Shown: positions 6,506-13,086, numbered from the stretch's first letter. The stretch is 13,627 nucleotides of DNA from an uncultured Eubacterium sp. (GCA_910584985.1 CAJUDJ010000035.1:1-13627), one strand, 5' to 3'. Notes: generated by a model from the letters alone, not told the origin. Numbers and translations: made by a program.

Positions 6506-8956
6506 TCAGCTTACGGAATAATAAAACATATTCGCCAGATTTACAGGCTGAAGCACAAACTTTGTTCTGTAAACAAGTCTGCCAAGGGAAGAACCTTTAC
6601 AGCTGATGTTATTTACACATTTAACCGTAACATCATCAGGATTTATGATTCCGTTATCCGAAAGCCTTATTATTTTCTTCCGGTTCGGCAGCAAATCAAA
6701 GCAGTTTTCCGAAAGCGGCACATTTACACCCTTAATATCCACAAAAACCTGCCTTGCAAAGGTATCGCTTTCCAGAATAATTTCATTATTAATAACCGTG
6801 CATTTTATATTCGCTTTTTTCAGTTTAAGTTTCCGTTCAGGAAGCAGCACTTTTGTTCTTTCGGCAACAGTACTGCCGCCGCAGATTAAGGAGCCCTTTA
6901 TAAAGCATCTTTTTTTATCAAAAGCAGAAACCGGAATTTCAACAGCCTTTTTGGATGTATTGGCCTTTGACCTGATTTCAACATTCTTGGAAAGCAGCTT
7001 GTTGCCGTCAAAATCATAAATGCTGAATTTAAGTGTGCAGGGCTTTTTCTTCAGGGTATCATTCAGCACATAGATTGCCACACTGTTTTTCTTATCCTCA
7101 AACGAAATGGTAAACGGCTGATTAAATTCTCTTGAAGCATACATAAGCGGCTTCCACTTTCCGAAGAAATCAACGGAAGACCAGCTCGGAGCTCCCCAGC
7201 AGTCATTATACTGCCACCAAAGCGAACCGTTGCAGCGGCCCTTGTTTCTGCGCCAGTGCTCTGTTGCATCCCTTATACATTCCATCTGGGTAAGGCCCGT
7301 GAAATAAATAAGATCCTCAAATTCTGCAGGCTCATTATACCGTTCAAGCAGATAGAAAAACATTTTGCTGTTTCCGCTCAGGCATTTCTGATGATAAAGC
7401 ATTGTTTTAGAATACAGATTAAGCTCATCAGCAGGGGCAAATTCCCTGATGCAGTCCATGCTCGGCAGCGATTCCATTCCGTATTCACTGCAAAAGCGCG
7501 TCAGTCTTTGCCTGTAATACTTCAGATTTTTGCTTCCGTGCCAAACATGCCACATATGTGTGTCGCCCCAATTGTCTGCAGTAATATTCTTTCTGAATCC
7601 TCTGCCGATTGGCGAAGTTTCTATATAAGAGGTCTGTGTGTCTGCCTTTCTGATTTCAGCCGGCAGAATTTCATAAAAGAATTTTTTATACCACTGCACA
7701 ATTTTCTGCTGTTCGGGAAGATGGGCAAACATAAATTCAATTTCATTGTTTCCGCACCAGAGCGCAAGCGAAGCGTGATGCTTTATTCTTTTCACATTAT
7801 ATGCGATTTCTGCCTTAACATTATCCAGAAAATCATTTTCATAAAAAGGATACATCAAGCAGGCAAACATAAAATCCTGCCACACAAGAATGCCCTTTTC
7901 ATCGCAAAGATCATAAAATGCATCCGAGCCGTAATAACCGCCGCCCCAGACTCTGATCATATTCATATTGGCAAGACGTGCATCATCAATCAGCTTTTCA
8001 ATATCACTGTGCTTTACCCTGTCTGCTATTGCATTCGGCGGAATAAGATTAGCACCCTTGGCAAAAACAGGCACACCGTTCAACACAAACTGAAAATTAT
8101 TTCCGTATTGATCGGCTTCCCGGTTCAGCACAATCGTGCGAAGGCCTATTTTTTTAGTAAAGTCATTAACCCTTACAGTATAAAGCGGTTGTTTTTCTTC
8201 ACCCGAAAGCTCATAAGTCCACCACAACTGCGGATTTTCTATGATGGCACTTGCTTTTCCGTTTTCAAAAACAAGCGGTATGACGCTTCCGTCAGGTGCA
8301 GTAATTTCACCCTCTGCGCTGCCGCTTCCTGTTGTATGCACAACAACTTCAACGCTGTCGTCTGTATGAATCTGCTTCACATCAAAGCCTGTAATTTCCG
8401 AATTATAGAAAAGAAGATCAATATCACCGATTATACCTGAAAACGGCAGATTAATGCCCCAGTCCCATCCGAAATGGCAGGCTGGCTTTCTTATGTAAGG
8501 CACACCGTTGATTCCGTTGGCATTTCTCGGAAGCGGATTTTCCTTCTGCCTTTTCACAACATAATCAACAGGAGAATAAAAAACGATTTTCACCGTATTT
8601 TCTCCCTCTTTAACAGCAGATTTTGCGGCAAATTCATATCCGATATAGGCATTCTGCCCCCTACCGATTAAAACATCATTTATATATACATCACAAAGCG
8701 TATCCAGCATTTTACAGGATAAAACAATATTTTCATTTTCAAGCAGTTCTTTGCTTATATTGAATTTTCTTTCAAATGTTTTCTCGGAATCAGCAATAAA
8801 AAGGCAATCCTTTTCATTCGTTGCATAGAAAGGATCGGGTATAGCACCGCAGTCCAGCATTGCGCTGTAATCTGAGCAGGGAACAATCGCTTCATATCCC
8901 CTGTTTGCCGATTTCAGCACCATATTCCATTTACCGTTCAAACTTATATTCTGCAT
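6506..8956 (-). CDS. GH2 beta-mannosidase
   Basis: An 816-aa cytoplasmic enzyme removing terminal beta-D-mannose, for example from mannobiose or Man-beta1,4-GlcNAc of N-glycan cores. Seen: an N-terminal sugar-binding domain beginning 'ISLNGKWNMVLKSA', the beta-mannosidase hallmark 'HFGWDWG' (161-167), 'GANLIPPNA' and 'MIRVWGGGYYGSDAFYDLCD' in the barrel, 'LWCGNNEIEF' with acid/base E405, 'FCSEYGMES' with nucleophile E491, and 'SLWWQYNDCWGAPSWSSVDF' near residue 580. Beta-sandwich domains make up the C-terminus. An in-frame GTG lies 9 nt further upstream (8965), but it is part of the TGAGGTGA ribosome binding site, so ATG at 8956 is chosen. It is transcribed from its own promoter, divergently from nanE, and is followed by the flavoprotein gene. 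Confidence 0.95.
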   Translation of the reverse strand: MQNISLNGKWNMVLKSANRGYEAIVPCSDYSAMLDCGAIPDPFYATNEKDCLFIADSEKTFERKFNISKELLENENIVLSCKMLDTLCDVYINDVLIGRGQNAYIGYEFAAKSAVKEGENTVKIVFYSPVDYVVKRQKENPLPRNANGINGVPYIRKPACHFGWDWGINLPFSGIIGDIDLLFYNSEITGFDVKQIHTDDSVEVVVHTTGSGSAEGEITAPDGSVIPLVFENGKASAIIENPQLWWTYELSGEEKQPLYTVRVNDFTKKIGLRTIVLNREADQYGNNFQFVLNGVPVFAKGANLIPPNAIADRVKHSDIEKLIDDARLANMNMIRVWGGGYYGSDAFYDLCDEKGILVWQDFMFACLMYPFYENDFLDNVKAEIAYNVKRIKHHASLALWCGNNEIEFMFAHLPEQQKIVQWYKKFFYEILPAEIRKADTQTSYIETSPIGRGFRKNITADNWGDTHMWHVWHGSKNLKYYRQRLTRFCSEYGMESLPSMDCIREFAPADELNLYSKTMLYHQKCLSGNSKMFFYLLERYNEPAEFEDLIYFTGLTQMECIRDATEHWRRNKGRCNGSLWWQYNDCWGAPSWSSVDFFGKWKPLMYASREFNQPFTISFEDKKNSVAIYVLNDTLKKKPCTLKFSIYDFDGNKLLSKNVEIRSKANTSKKAVEIPVSAFDKKRCFIKGSLICGGSTVAERTKVLLPERKLKLKKANIKCTVINNEIILESDTFARQVFVDIKGVNVPLSENCFDLLPNRKKIIRLSDNGIINPDDVTVKCVNNISCKGSSLGRLVYRTKFVLQPVNLANMFYYSVS

Positions 8957-8974
8957 AATTTTCACCTCAAAATG

Positions 8975-9003
8975 AGTATATCATTATTCCGAAAAATATG
9001 CAA
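8975..9003 (-). promoter_or_regulatory. Sigma-A-like promoter for the beta-mannosidase unit
   Basis: Read on the minus strand: TTGCAT (9003-8998), a 17-bp spacer, then TATACT (8980-8975). The -10 box lies 18 bp before the beta-mannosidase start, leaving a short leader that holds the TGAGGTGA ribosome binding site. Assigned by match to consensus only. Confidence 0.7.
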
Positions 9004-9029
9004 CCGCTGAATCTTTTCAGATATTTTTA

Positions 9030-9058
9030 TTGATATTAATTGGTATATATGGTAAAAT
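9030..9058 (+). promoter_or_regulatory. Sigma-A-like promoter for nanE-nanA, with TGGTA repeats
   Basis: TTGATA (9030-9035), a 17-bp spacer, then TAAAAT (9053-9058), placed 30 bp before the nanE ATG. The spacer and -10 contain a direct repeat of TGGTA (9041-9045 and 9050-9054). The GGTATA core resembles the repeats bound by the E. coli sialic acid repressor NanR, but the spacing differs and no regulator gene is in the window, so an operator here is a guess. Confidence 0.65.
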
Positions 9059-9088
9059 CAATATATTAATATTTGGCAGGTGAATATT

Positions 9089-9760
9089 ATGGCAAACTTA
9101 AACAGTGGCTTAATTGTATCCTGTCAGGCAGTAAAGGGCGAACCGCTTTACGGGCTTGATATGATGCATCACTTTGCAAGAGCTGCCGTTCTTGGCGGAG
9201 CCAAGGGAATCAGAGCAAACTATGTGTCTGATATTACAGCAATCAAAAAAGAGGTTTCCGTTCCGGTAATCGGAATCATCAAAGCGGTTTATGAGGGCAG
9301 TGATGTTTATATCACGCCTACGCTTAAAGAGGTTAAAGAGCTTCTTACAACAGGCTGCGAGGTGATTGCACTTGATGCAACGGCACGCCCCCGTCCAAAC
9401 GGCGAACAGCTTGCGGATTTGGTTGCCTACATCCGTGAAAATGCGCCGCAGGTTGAAATCATGGCGGACTGCTCCACTTTTGAAGAAGCAAAGGCGGCAG
9501 ACGAAATGGGATTTGACTATGTTGGCAGCACAATGCGGGGATACACAGAATACACAAAGGGAATTTCCATTCCCGATTATGATATGCTTTCCAGAATGTG
9601 CAGCGAGCTTCATGCAAAGGTTATTGCAGAAGGCGGCATCTGGGAGCTTTCACAGCTTGAAAAAGTGCTTGCCTGCAAGCCTTATGCCGTTGTAATCGGA
9701 AGCGCCATCACAAGGCCGATGGATATTACAAAAAGATTTGCAAAGGAATTTGAAAAATGA
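9089..9760 (+). CDS. nanE: N-acetylmannosamine-6-phosphate 2-epimerase
   Basis: A 223-aa TIM-barrel enzyme converting ManNAc-6-P to GlcNAc-6-P in sialic acid catabolism. Seen: 'NSGLIVSCQAVKGEPLYG' at residues 5-22, 'KGIRAN' with R42, 'PVIGIIKAVY' with K65, the likely catalytic lysine, 'VIALDATARPRP' (92-103), 'MADCSTFEEA' with D127, and 'VIAEGGI' with E181. These positions correspond closely to the residues studied in the clostridial enzyme. The length is that of the family. A GTG at 9080 is in frame but overlaps the GCAGGTGAA ribosome binding site, so ATG 9089 is preferred. The last codon overlaps the nanA start (ATGA), showing translational coupling. No nanK-type kinase, needed to supply the substrate, is present in the window. 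Confidence 0.95.
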   Translation: MANLNSGLIVSCQAVKGEPLYGLDMMHHFARAAVLGGAKGIRANYVSDITAIKKEVSVPVIGIIKAVYEGSDVYITPTLKEVKELLTTGCEVIALDATARPRPNGEQLADLVAYIRENAPQVEIMADCSTFEEAKAADEMGFDYVGSTMRGYTEYTKGISIPDYDMLSRMCSELHAKVIAEGGIWELSQLEKVLACKPYAVVIGSAITRPMDITKRFAKEFEK

Positions 9761-10644
9761 AAGATTTAAACAAGTTTAAAGGATTATTTTCAGCATTATT
9801 AACACCGTTCAACGAGGATTCTTCCGTTAATTTTGAAGCAATGGAAAAGCTTGTTGAATTTAATCTTGAAAACGGAATTGACGGCTTCTATGTTGGCGGC
9901 AGCACCGGCGAAGGCCTTCTTCTTACAAATGAAGAAAGAAAAGCCACCTTTAAATGCGTTGCAGAAGCTGCAAAAGGCAGAACAACACTGATTGCCCATG
10001 TTGGCACACTGCACACGGATGCGGCAATCGATATGGCAACATATGCCGAAAGCCTTGGTTATGATGCTGTTTCAGCCGTAGCACCTTATTACTATGGCTT
10101 TCCGCTTGAAGCCATCACCGGCTATTACAACGATATTGCAAACTGCACATCGCTTCCGATGATTGTTTACAACTTCCCGAATTCAGGAAAATTTTCGCTA
10201 ACAAAGGAAATTGCCAATGAAATGTTTAAAAATGAGAAATTCATTGGTATAAAGCACACTTCAAACGATATGTTTGCACTTCAGCAGTTCAAACAGCTTG
10301 ACCGTGAAGTTGTTGTTTATAATGGTTTCGATGAAACGTTGCTTTCAGGCCTTGCAATGGGCGCTGACGGTGCAATCGGAAGCACATATAACTTTATGGG
10401 CAAAAAGTTCAAGAAAATTATGAATGACTTTAAGGCGGGCAATATTGAAGCCGCTATCAAGGGCCAGAATGAAGCTGATGAAATCATTACCGAAATGATT
10501 AAATACGGCGTTTTCCAGTCCGAAAAAGCAATTCTTACAGAAATGGGAATTGATATGGGCGAATGCAGAAAGCCATTTCTTCCAATTACTGATGAATGCC
10601 GTGCTGCAATGAAAAAAATTGCAGATAAGCTTATGAACGAATAA
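9757..10644 (+). CDS. nanA: N-acetylneuraminate lyase
   Basis: A 295-aa class I aldolase of the DHDPS/NAL family that splits N-acetylneuraminate into ManNAc and pyruvate. Seen: 'GGSTGEG' (47-53), which binds the pyruvate carboxylate, 'MIVYNFP' with catalytic Y138, and 'FIGIKHTSNDM' with Schiff-base K166. These positions lie one residue from those of E. coli NanA (Y137, K165), and the pairing with nanE favours NAL over dihydrodipicolinate synthase. The gene overlaps nanE by 4 nt and is followed at once by a terminator, so the operon is only two genes. A sialic acid transporter and ManNAc kinase must be encoded elsewhere or by a promiscuous enzyme. Confidence 0.95.
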   Translation: MKDLNKFKGLFSALLTPFNEDSSVNFEAMEKLVEFNLENGIDGFYVGGSTGEGLLLTNEERKATFKCVAEAAKGRTTLIAHVGTLHTDAAIDMATYAESLGYDAVSAVAPYYYGFPLEAITGYYNDIANCTSLPMIVYNFPNSGKFSLTKEIANEMFKNEKFIGIKHTSNDMFALQQFKQLDREVVVYNGFDETLLSGLAMGADGAIGSTYNFMGKKFKKIMNDFKAGNIEAAIKGQNEADEIITEMIKYGVFQSEKAILTEMGIDMGECRKPFLPITDECRAAMKKIADKLMNE

Positions 10645-10663
10645 TCACTTTATGTGATCACGG

Positions 10664-10696
10664 AAACCGTCTGCATTTTTTGCAGACGGTTTTATT
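10664..10696 (+). terminator. Intrinsic terminator of nanE-nanA
   Basis: A 12-bp stem, AAACCGTCTGCA / TGCAGACGGTTT (10664-10675 with 10681-10692), has a 5-nt T loop and is followed by TATTTTA. A small extra hairpin, ATCACTTTATGTGAT, lies between the nanA stop and this stem. Confidence 0.9.
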
Positions 10697-10741
10697 TTAC
10701 ATTTTTCTGAAAATGTATGCATAGGTTTATAACTTTACACA

Positions 10742-10770
10742 ATTTGAAAATAAAATATTTATTTTCAAAT
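10742..10770. repeat. AT-rich 13-bp palindrome in the nanA to riboswitch gap
   Basis: ATTTGAAAATAAA and its exact reverse complement flank a 3-nt centre. No T-run follows, so it is not a terminator; it could be an operator, a cruciform or chance in AT-rich DNA. The rest of the gap between the nanA terminator and the next promoter (10697-10871) shows no gene. Two weak hairpins (CGAAG/CTTCG near 10802-10819 and GTAAAG/CTTTAC at 10820-10838) are the only other structure seen. Confidence 0.4.
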
Positions 10771-10871
10771 AATTGGCTTAATTACTATATATTTTTTAAT
10801 TCGAAGTTCTTTCCGCTTCGTAAAGTATATTTCTTTACACTATGGTGCAATTTCTAAATACCAAAAATGTA

Positions 10872-10899
10872 TTGACTTTTCAGAAAAAAGTGATAAAAT
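10872..10899 (+). promoter_or_regulatory. Sigma-A-like promoter of the queuosine-precursor salvage operon
   Basis: TTGACT (10872-10877), a 16-bp spacer and TAAAAT (10894-10899). Transcription would begin at about 10903-10907, right at the first helix of the structured leader. The AT-rich stretch upstream of the -35 box could act as an UP element. Confidence 0.7.
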
Positions 10900-10904
10900 A
10901 GCAT

Positions 10905-10971
10905 CTGGGCAGTTCGTAACCATCCTGCCTGGAGAATACCGATAGGATTTTTCCAAATCAAAACTAAGGAG
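10905..10971 (+). promoter_or_regulatory. Candidate preQ1-type riboswitch aptamer
   Basis: Seen: helix CTGGGCAG / CTGCCTGG (10905-10912 with 10925-10932) closing a 12-nt loop TTCGTAACCATC; a second imperfect helix GGAGAATACC / GGATTTTTCC (10931-10954) with a GATA loop; then an A-rich tail AAATCAAAACTAAGGAG (10955-10971). AGTT at the loop edge (10911-10914) can pair with AACT in the tail (10962-10965), an H-type pseudoknot. Known: preQ1 riboswitches are compact H-type pseudoknots with an A-rich tail ending in a CTAAGG-like segment, and they control queuosine synthesis or transport genes. The loop and tail recall class III as well as class I, so I leave the class open. The downstream transporter and radical SAM genes support the ligand assignment. 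A terminator follows. Confidence 0.6.
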
Positions 10972-10995
10972 TAAACGGGCATTTTGTGCCCTGCT

Positions 10996-11019
10996 GCGTC
11001 CTTACGGGGCGCTTTTTTT
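10996..11019 (+). terminator. Leader terminator of the putative riboswitch
   Basis: Stem GCGTCC / GGGCGC (10996-11001 with 11007-11012, one G-T pair), loop TTACG, followed by seven T residues. It lies only 6 nt before the radical SAM ATG, so it is an attenuator, not the end of an upstream unit. TCCTT (10999-11003) can instead pair with AAGGA (10966-10970) of the aptamer tail, giving an antiterminator. A separate hairpin, GGGCA / TGCCC (10977-10991), sits between the two. Confidence 0.75.
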
Positions 11020-11025
11020 ATTCTT

Positions 11026-11718
11026 ATGGACAGATACAGTAAAATTACAGAAAAAAGAAAACGCGAAATTGTTTTGCTCAGAGGAAGCGGATGTATTTAT
11101 AAAAAATGTACATTCTGCGATTATCATACGGATAAGTGTCCGGATGAAAATAAAAATTATGCACTGAACAGCAGTGTGTTAAAAAATGTTACAGGCGAAT
11201 TCGGCGAACTTGAGGTAATCAACAGCGGCTCTGTTTTTGAGCTTGATCCCAAAACATTGAATTTGATAAAGAAAATATGCCGAGAAAAGGAAATCAGAAC
11301 CGTTCATTTTGAATCCCATTATCTTTATCGGGAGAAAATACCTGCGTTACGGAAAGATTTCGGAGATTTCAACCTGAAAATGAAGCTGGGCCTTGAAACC
11401 TTTGATTATGATTTGCGCGAAAATGTATTAAAAAAAGGAATAATTGAAAAGGATGCAAAAATCATCAGCAGCTGTTTTGATGAAGCAAACTTTTTGTTCG
11501 GCATTAAAGGACAGAGCATTGCTTCCATGAAACAGGATATTGAACTCGGTCTGCAGAATTTTGAAAGAATCTGCATAAACATAATGTGCAGCAATTCAAC
11601 AGGCATTCCGCCTGACCGTGAAGTGATTTCCGCCTTTATGGAAACCATTTATCCGATATATAAGGATAACAACAGAACAGATATTTTAATTCATAATACA
11701 GATTTTGGAGTTGGATGA
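11026..11718 (+). CDS. Radical SAM enzyme, probable queuine lyase (QueL-like)
   Basis: A 230-aa protein. Seen: 'LLRGSGCIYKKCTFCDYH' with C23, C28 and C31, a Cys-x4-Cys-x2-Cys cluster rather than the common x3-x2 spacing. It is followed by 'VINSGSVFELD' (64-74), 'VHFESHYL' (93-100) and 'KLGLETFDYDLRE' (120-132), the pattern of a partial TIM barrel binding a 4Fe-4S cluster and S-adenosylmethionine. Known: some Clostridia salvage queuosine with a radical SAM queuine lyase, QueL, that releases preQ1 from queuine, encoded near a YhhQ-type transporter. Context here matches: the leader resembles a preQ1 riboswitch and the next gene is that transporter. The QueL call rests mainly on context. A TTG at 10984 is in frame but lies within the leader hairpins, so ATG 11026 is preferred; it lacks a clear ribosome binding site. 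Confidence 0.72.
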   Translation: MDRYSKITEKRKREIVLLRGSGCIYKKCTFCDYHTDKCPDENKNYALNSSVLKNVTGEFGELEVINSGSVFELDPKTLNLIKKICREKEIRTVHFESHYLYREKIPALRKDFGDFNLKMKLGLETFDYDLRENVLKKGIIEKDAKIISSCFDEANFLFGIKGQSIASMKQDIELGLQNFERICINIMCSNSTGIPPDREVISAFMETIYPIYKDNNRTDILIHNTDFGVG

Positions 11719-11719
11719 T

Positions 11720-12433
11720 ATGATAAATGAACTTTTACTTATAGGATCTTTAATTTTTATATTCTCAATGGTGCTTGCAGCATACAGGGTATTCGGAAAA
11801 GCAGGGCTTTACTGTATGTCAGTATTGGCAACCGTACTGGCAAATATAGAAGTGCTGATACTGATAAATGCCTTCGGCATGGAGCAGACTCTCGGTAATG
11901 TGCTTTTTGCCGCAACCTTTCTTATAACAGATATTCTTTCGGAATGTGAAGGTAAAAAGGCAGCAAACAGAGCTGTATGGCTTGGTATGTTCACATCGGT
12001 TTTCTTTCTTCTTTTAAGCCAAAGCTGGCTGCTTTATGCCCCAAGCAGCACTGATACCGCCATGGATGCCATTAAAGGCGTATTTTCAAACACACCGAGA
12101 ATGCTGATTGCTTCCTTTGCCGTTTACGCTGTAAGCCAGATGTTTGATGTTTGGCTTTATCACAAATGGTGGGCATTTACGGAAAAGAAATTCGGAGACA
12201 AAAGAAAATTTCTTTGGCTCAGAAACAACGGTTCTACATTGATAAGCCAGATTTTAAATACGTTCTTATTCACCGTGTTTGCATTTTACGGCACTTATGA
12301 TTTTAAAACACTGCTTTCTATTTTTGCTTCCAGCTATGTGATTTACATATTCACCTCGCTTTTGGACACTCCCTGTATTTATATTGCCAGAAAAATCAGT
12401 GATAAAAGGAAACAATCAGAAGAAAAAAGATAA
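11720..12433 (+). CDS. Queuosine precursor transporter (VUT/YhhQ family)
   Basis: A 237-aa membrane protein with about six or seven hydrophobic segments. Seen: 'LATVLANIEVLILINAFGME', 'AATFLITDILSECEGKKAAN' (the family's TD-x-x-SE core), 'SQMFDVWLYHKWW', and 'LWLRNNGSTLISQILNTFLF' followed by 'LDTPCIYIAR'. These are hallmarks of the VUT (DUF165, YhhQ) family, which imports preQ0, preQ1 or queuine. The lysine-rich C-terminus is cytoplasmic. GGAG at 11707-11710 lies 9 nt before ATG 11720; an in-frame TTG at 11705 is rejected because it lacks such a site. The gene starts 1 nt after the radical SAM stop, so the two are translationally linked and share the riboswitch-like leader. No terminator is visible directly after it. 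Confidence 0.92.
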   Translation: MINELLLIGSLIFIFSMVLAAYRVFGKAGLYCMSVLATVLANIEVLILINAFGMEQTLGNVLFAATFLITDILSECEGKKAANRAVWLGMFTSVFFLLLSQSWLLYAPSSTDTAMDAIKGVFSNTPRMLIASFAVYAVSQMFDVWLYHKWWAFTEKKFGDKRKFLWLRNNGSTLISQILNTFLFTVFAFYGTYDFKTLLSIFASSYVIYIFTSLLDTPCIYIARKISDKRKQSEEKR

Positions 12434-12513
12434 ATCTTCCTAAATTCCCATTTTATGTCGTGTTCAAATATCCTTTCACCGCTTATAATAAACAGCAGAA
12501 AGAGGTGAACTAT

Positions 12514-12660
12514 ATGGATCAAAAAAAGATCGGTCTGTTTATAAAACAGCTCAGAAAAGAAAAAGGGCTGACACAGGAACAGTTTGCCGAAAAGCTCGGC
12601 GTTTCAAACCGCAGTGTTTCAAGATGGGAAAACGGAGTTTCCCACACAAAAGGATATTAA
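12514..12660 (+). pseudogene. Truncated XRE-family transcriptional regulator
   Basis: Encodes 48 aa: 'MDQKKIGLFIKQLRKEKG', then 'LTQEQFAEKLGVSNRSVSRW', then 'ENGVSHTKGY' and a stop. The first 40 residues are a near-perfect Cro/C1-type helix-turn-helix of the common clostridial type. Relatives continue with 'MPD' and a helix completing the domain, then usually a C-terminal domain; here the reading frame leaves the family after 'RWENGV'. A good ribosome binding site, AGAGGTGA (12501-12508), and TATAAT (12484-12489) precede it, so the 5' end looks intact. The break coincides with a change to more AT-rich DNA, suggesting loss of the 3' end by insertion or deletion near 12640. A complete DNA-binding protein from this fragment is unlikely. 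Confidence 0.8.
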
Positions 12661-12882
12661 GAAATAACCTGTGTTTGCCTGCTTGCAAAAATACTAATGT
12701 ATAAGAGAATGGCATTTGGAATATAGTGTCTTGTTATCTTAAAAATAGATAGGAAATCGGAAATGTCCGCATAAATACAGTATCTATCAGCAAAACAACT
12801 AAAGAAAAAAGAAGAAAATTACAACAAATGAAAGAGCCTTATGTAACGACTTATAGAGCGTTATACAAAGTTATGGAAGAAC

Positions 12883-12907
12883 GACACTTGAAACAGAGTG
12901 TCTTTTT
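12883..12907 (+). terminator. Terminator-like hairpin in the relic region
   Basis: Stem GACACT / AGTGTC (12883-12888 with 12897-12902), an 8-nt loop and five T residues. It overlaps the end of the relic frame. It could end readthrough from the salvage operon or from the truncated regulator. Confidence 0.55.
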
Positions 12908-13057
12908 CTATGCAGTGTAACAGCATACTATTTCATTTCTGCTTGATTACCTCAAAACTTGTCTATGGTTTGTCAAGGGCTTGTTGCGTAAGCAATGCTG
13001 AATAGCACCCTTTACAAATCATGGACTGATAAGTAACTTTTCAAAAGCAGAAAAGAA

Positions 13058-13086
13058 ATGACGATATTGAAGTATCATGGTATAAT
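13058..13086 (+). promoter_or_regulatory. Extended -10 promoter for the cysteine-rich protein
   Basis: TATAAT (13081-13086) is preceded by TGG, giving an extended -10 (TGnTATAAT). A weak -35, ATGACG, lies 17 bp upstream. The -10 box is 44 bp before the ATG of the next gene. Confidence 0.6.

Noticed and set aside
6606..7019. 137-codon plus-strand frame
   Set aside because: Antisense shadow of the beta-mannosidase C-terminal domains; Ser/Phe-rich low-complexity translation.
7256..8440. 394-codon open frame on the plus strand
   Set aside because: It is fully antisense to the beta-mannosidase, whose motifs and catalytic residues are clear; the translated product is Cys/His/Ile-rich with no recognisable domain and no ribosome binding site.
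9110..9613. 167-codon minus-strand frame
   Set aside because: Antisense to nanE, whose active-site residues are all present.
9757..10644. Dihydrodipicolinate synthase as the identity of the aldolase
   Set aside because: Same fold and motifs, but the 4-nt overlap with nanE and active-site numbering one residue from E. coli NanA favour N-acetylneuraminate lyase.
12642..12676. CACACA/TGTGT near the regulator break as transposon terminal repeats
   Set aside because: Only 5 bp match, with no partner copy elsewhere in the window and no target-site duplication visible.
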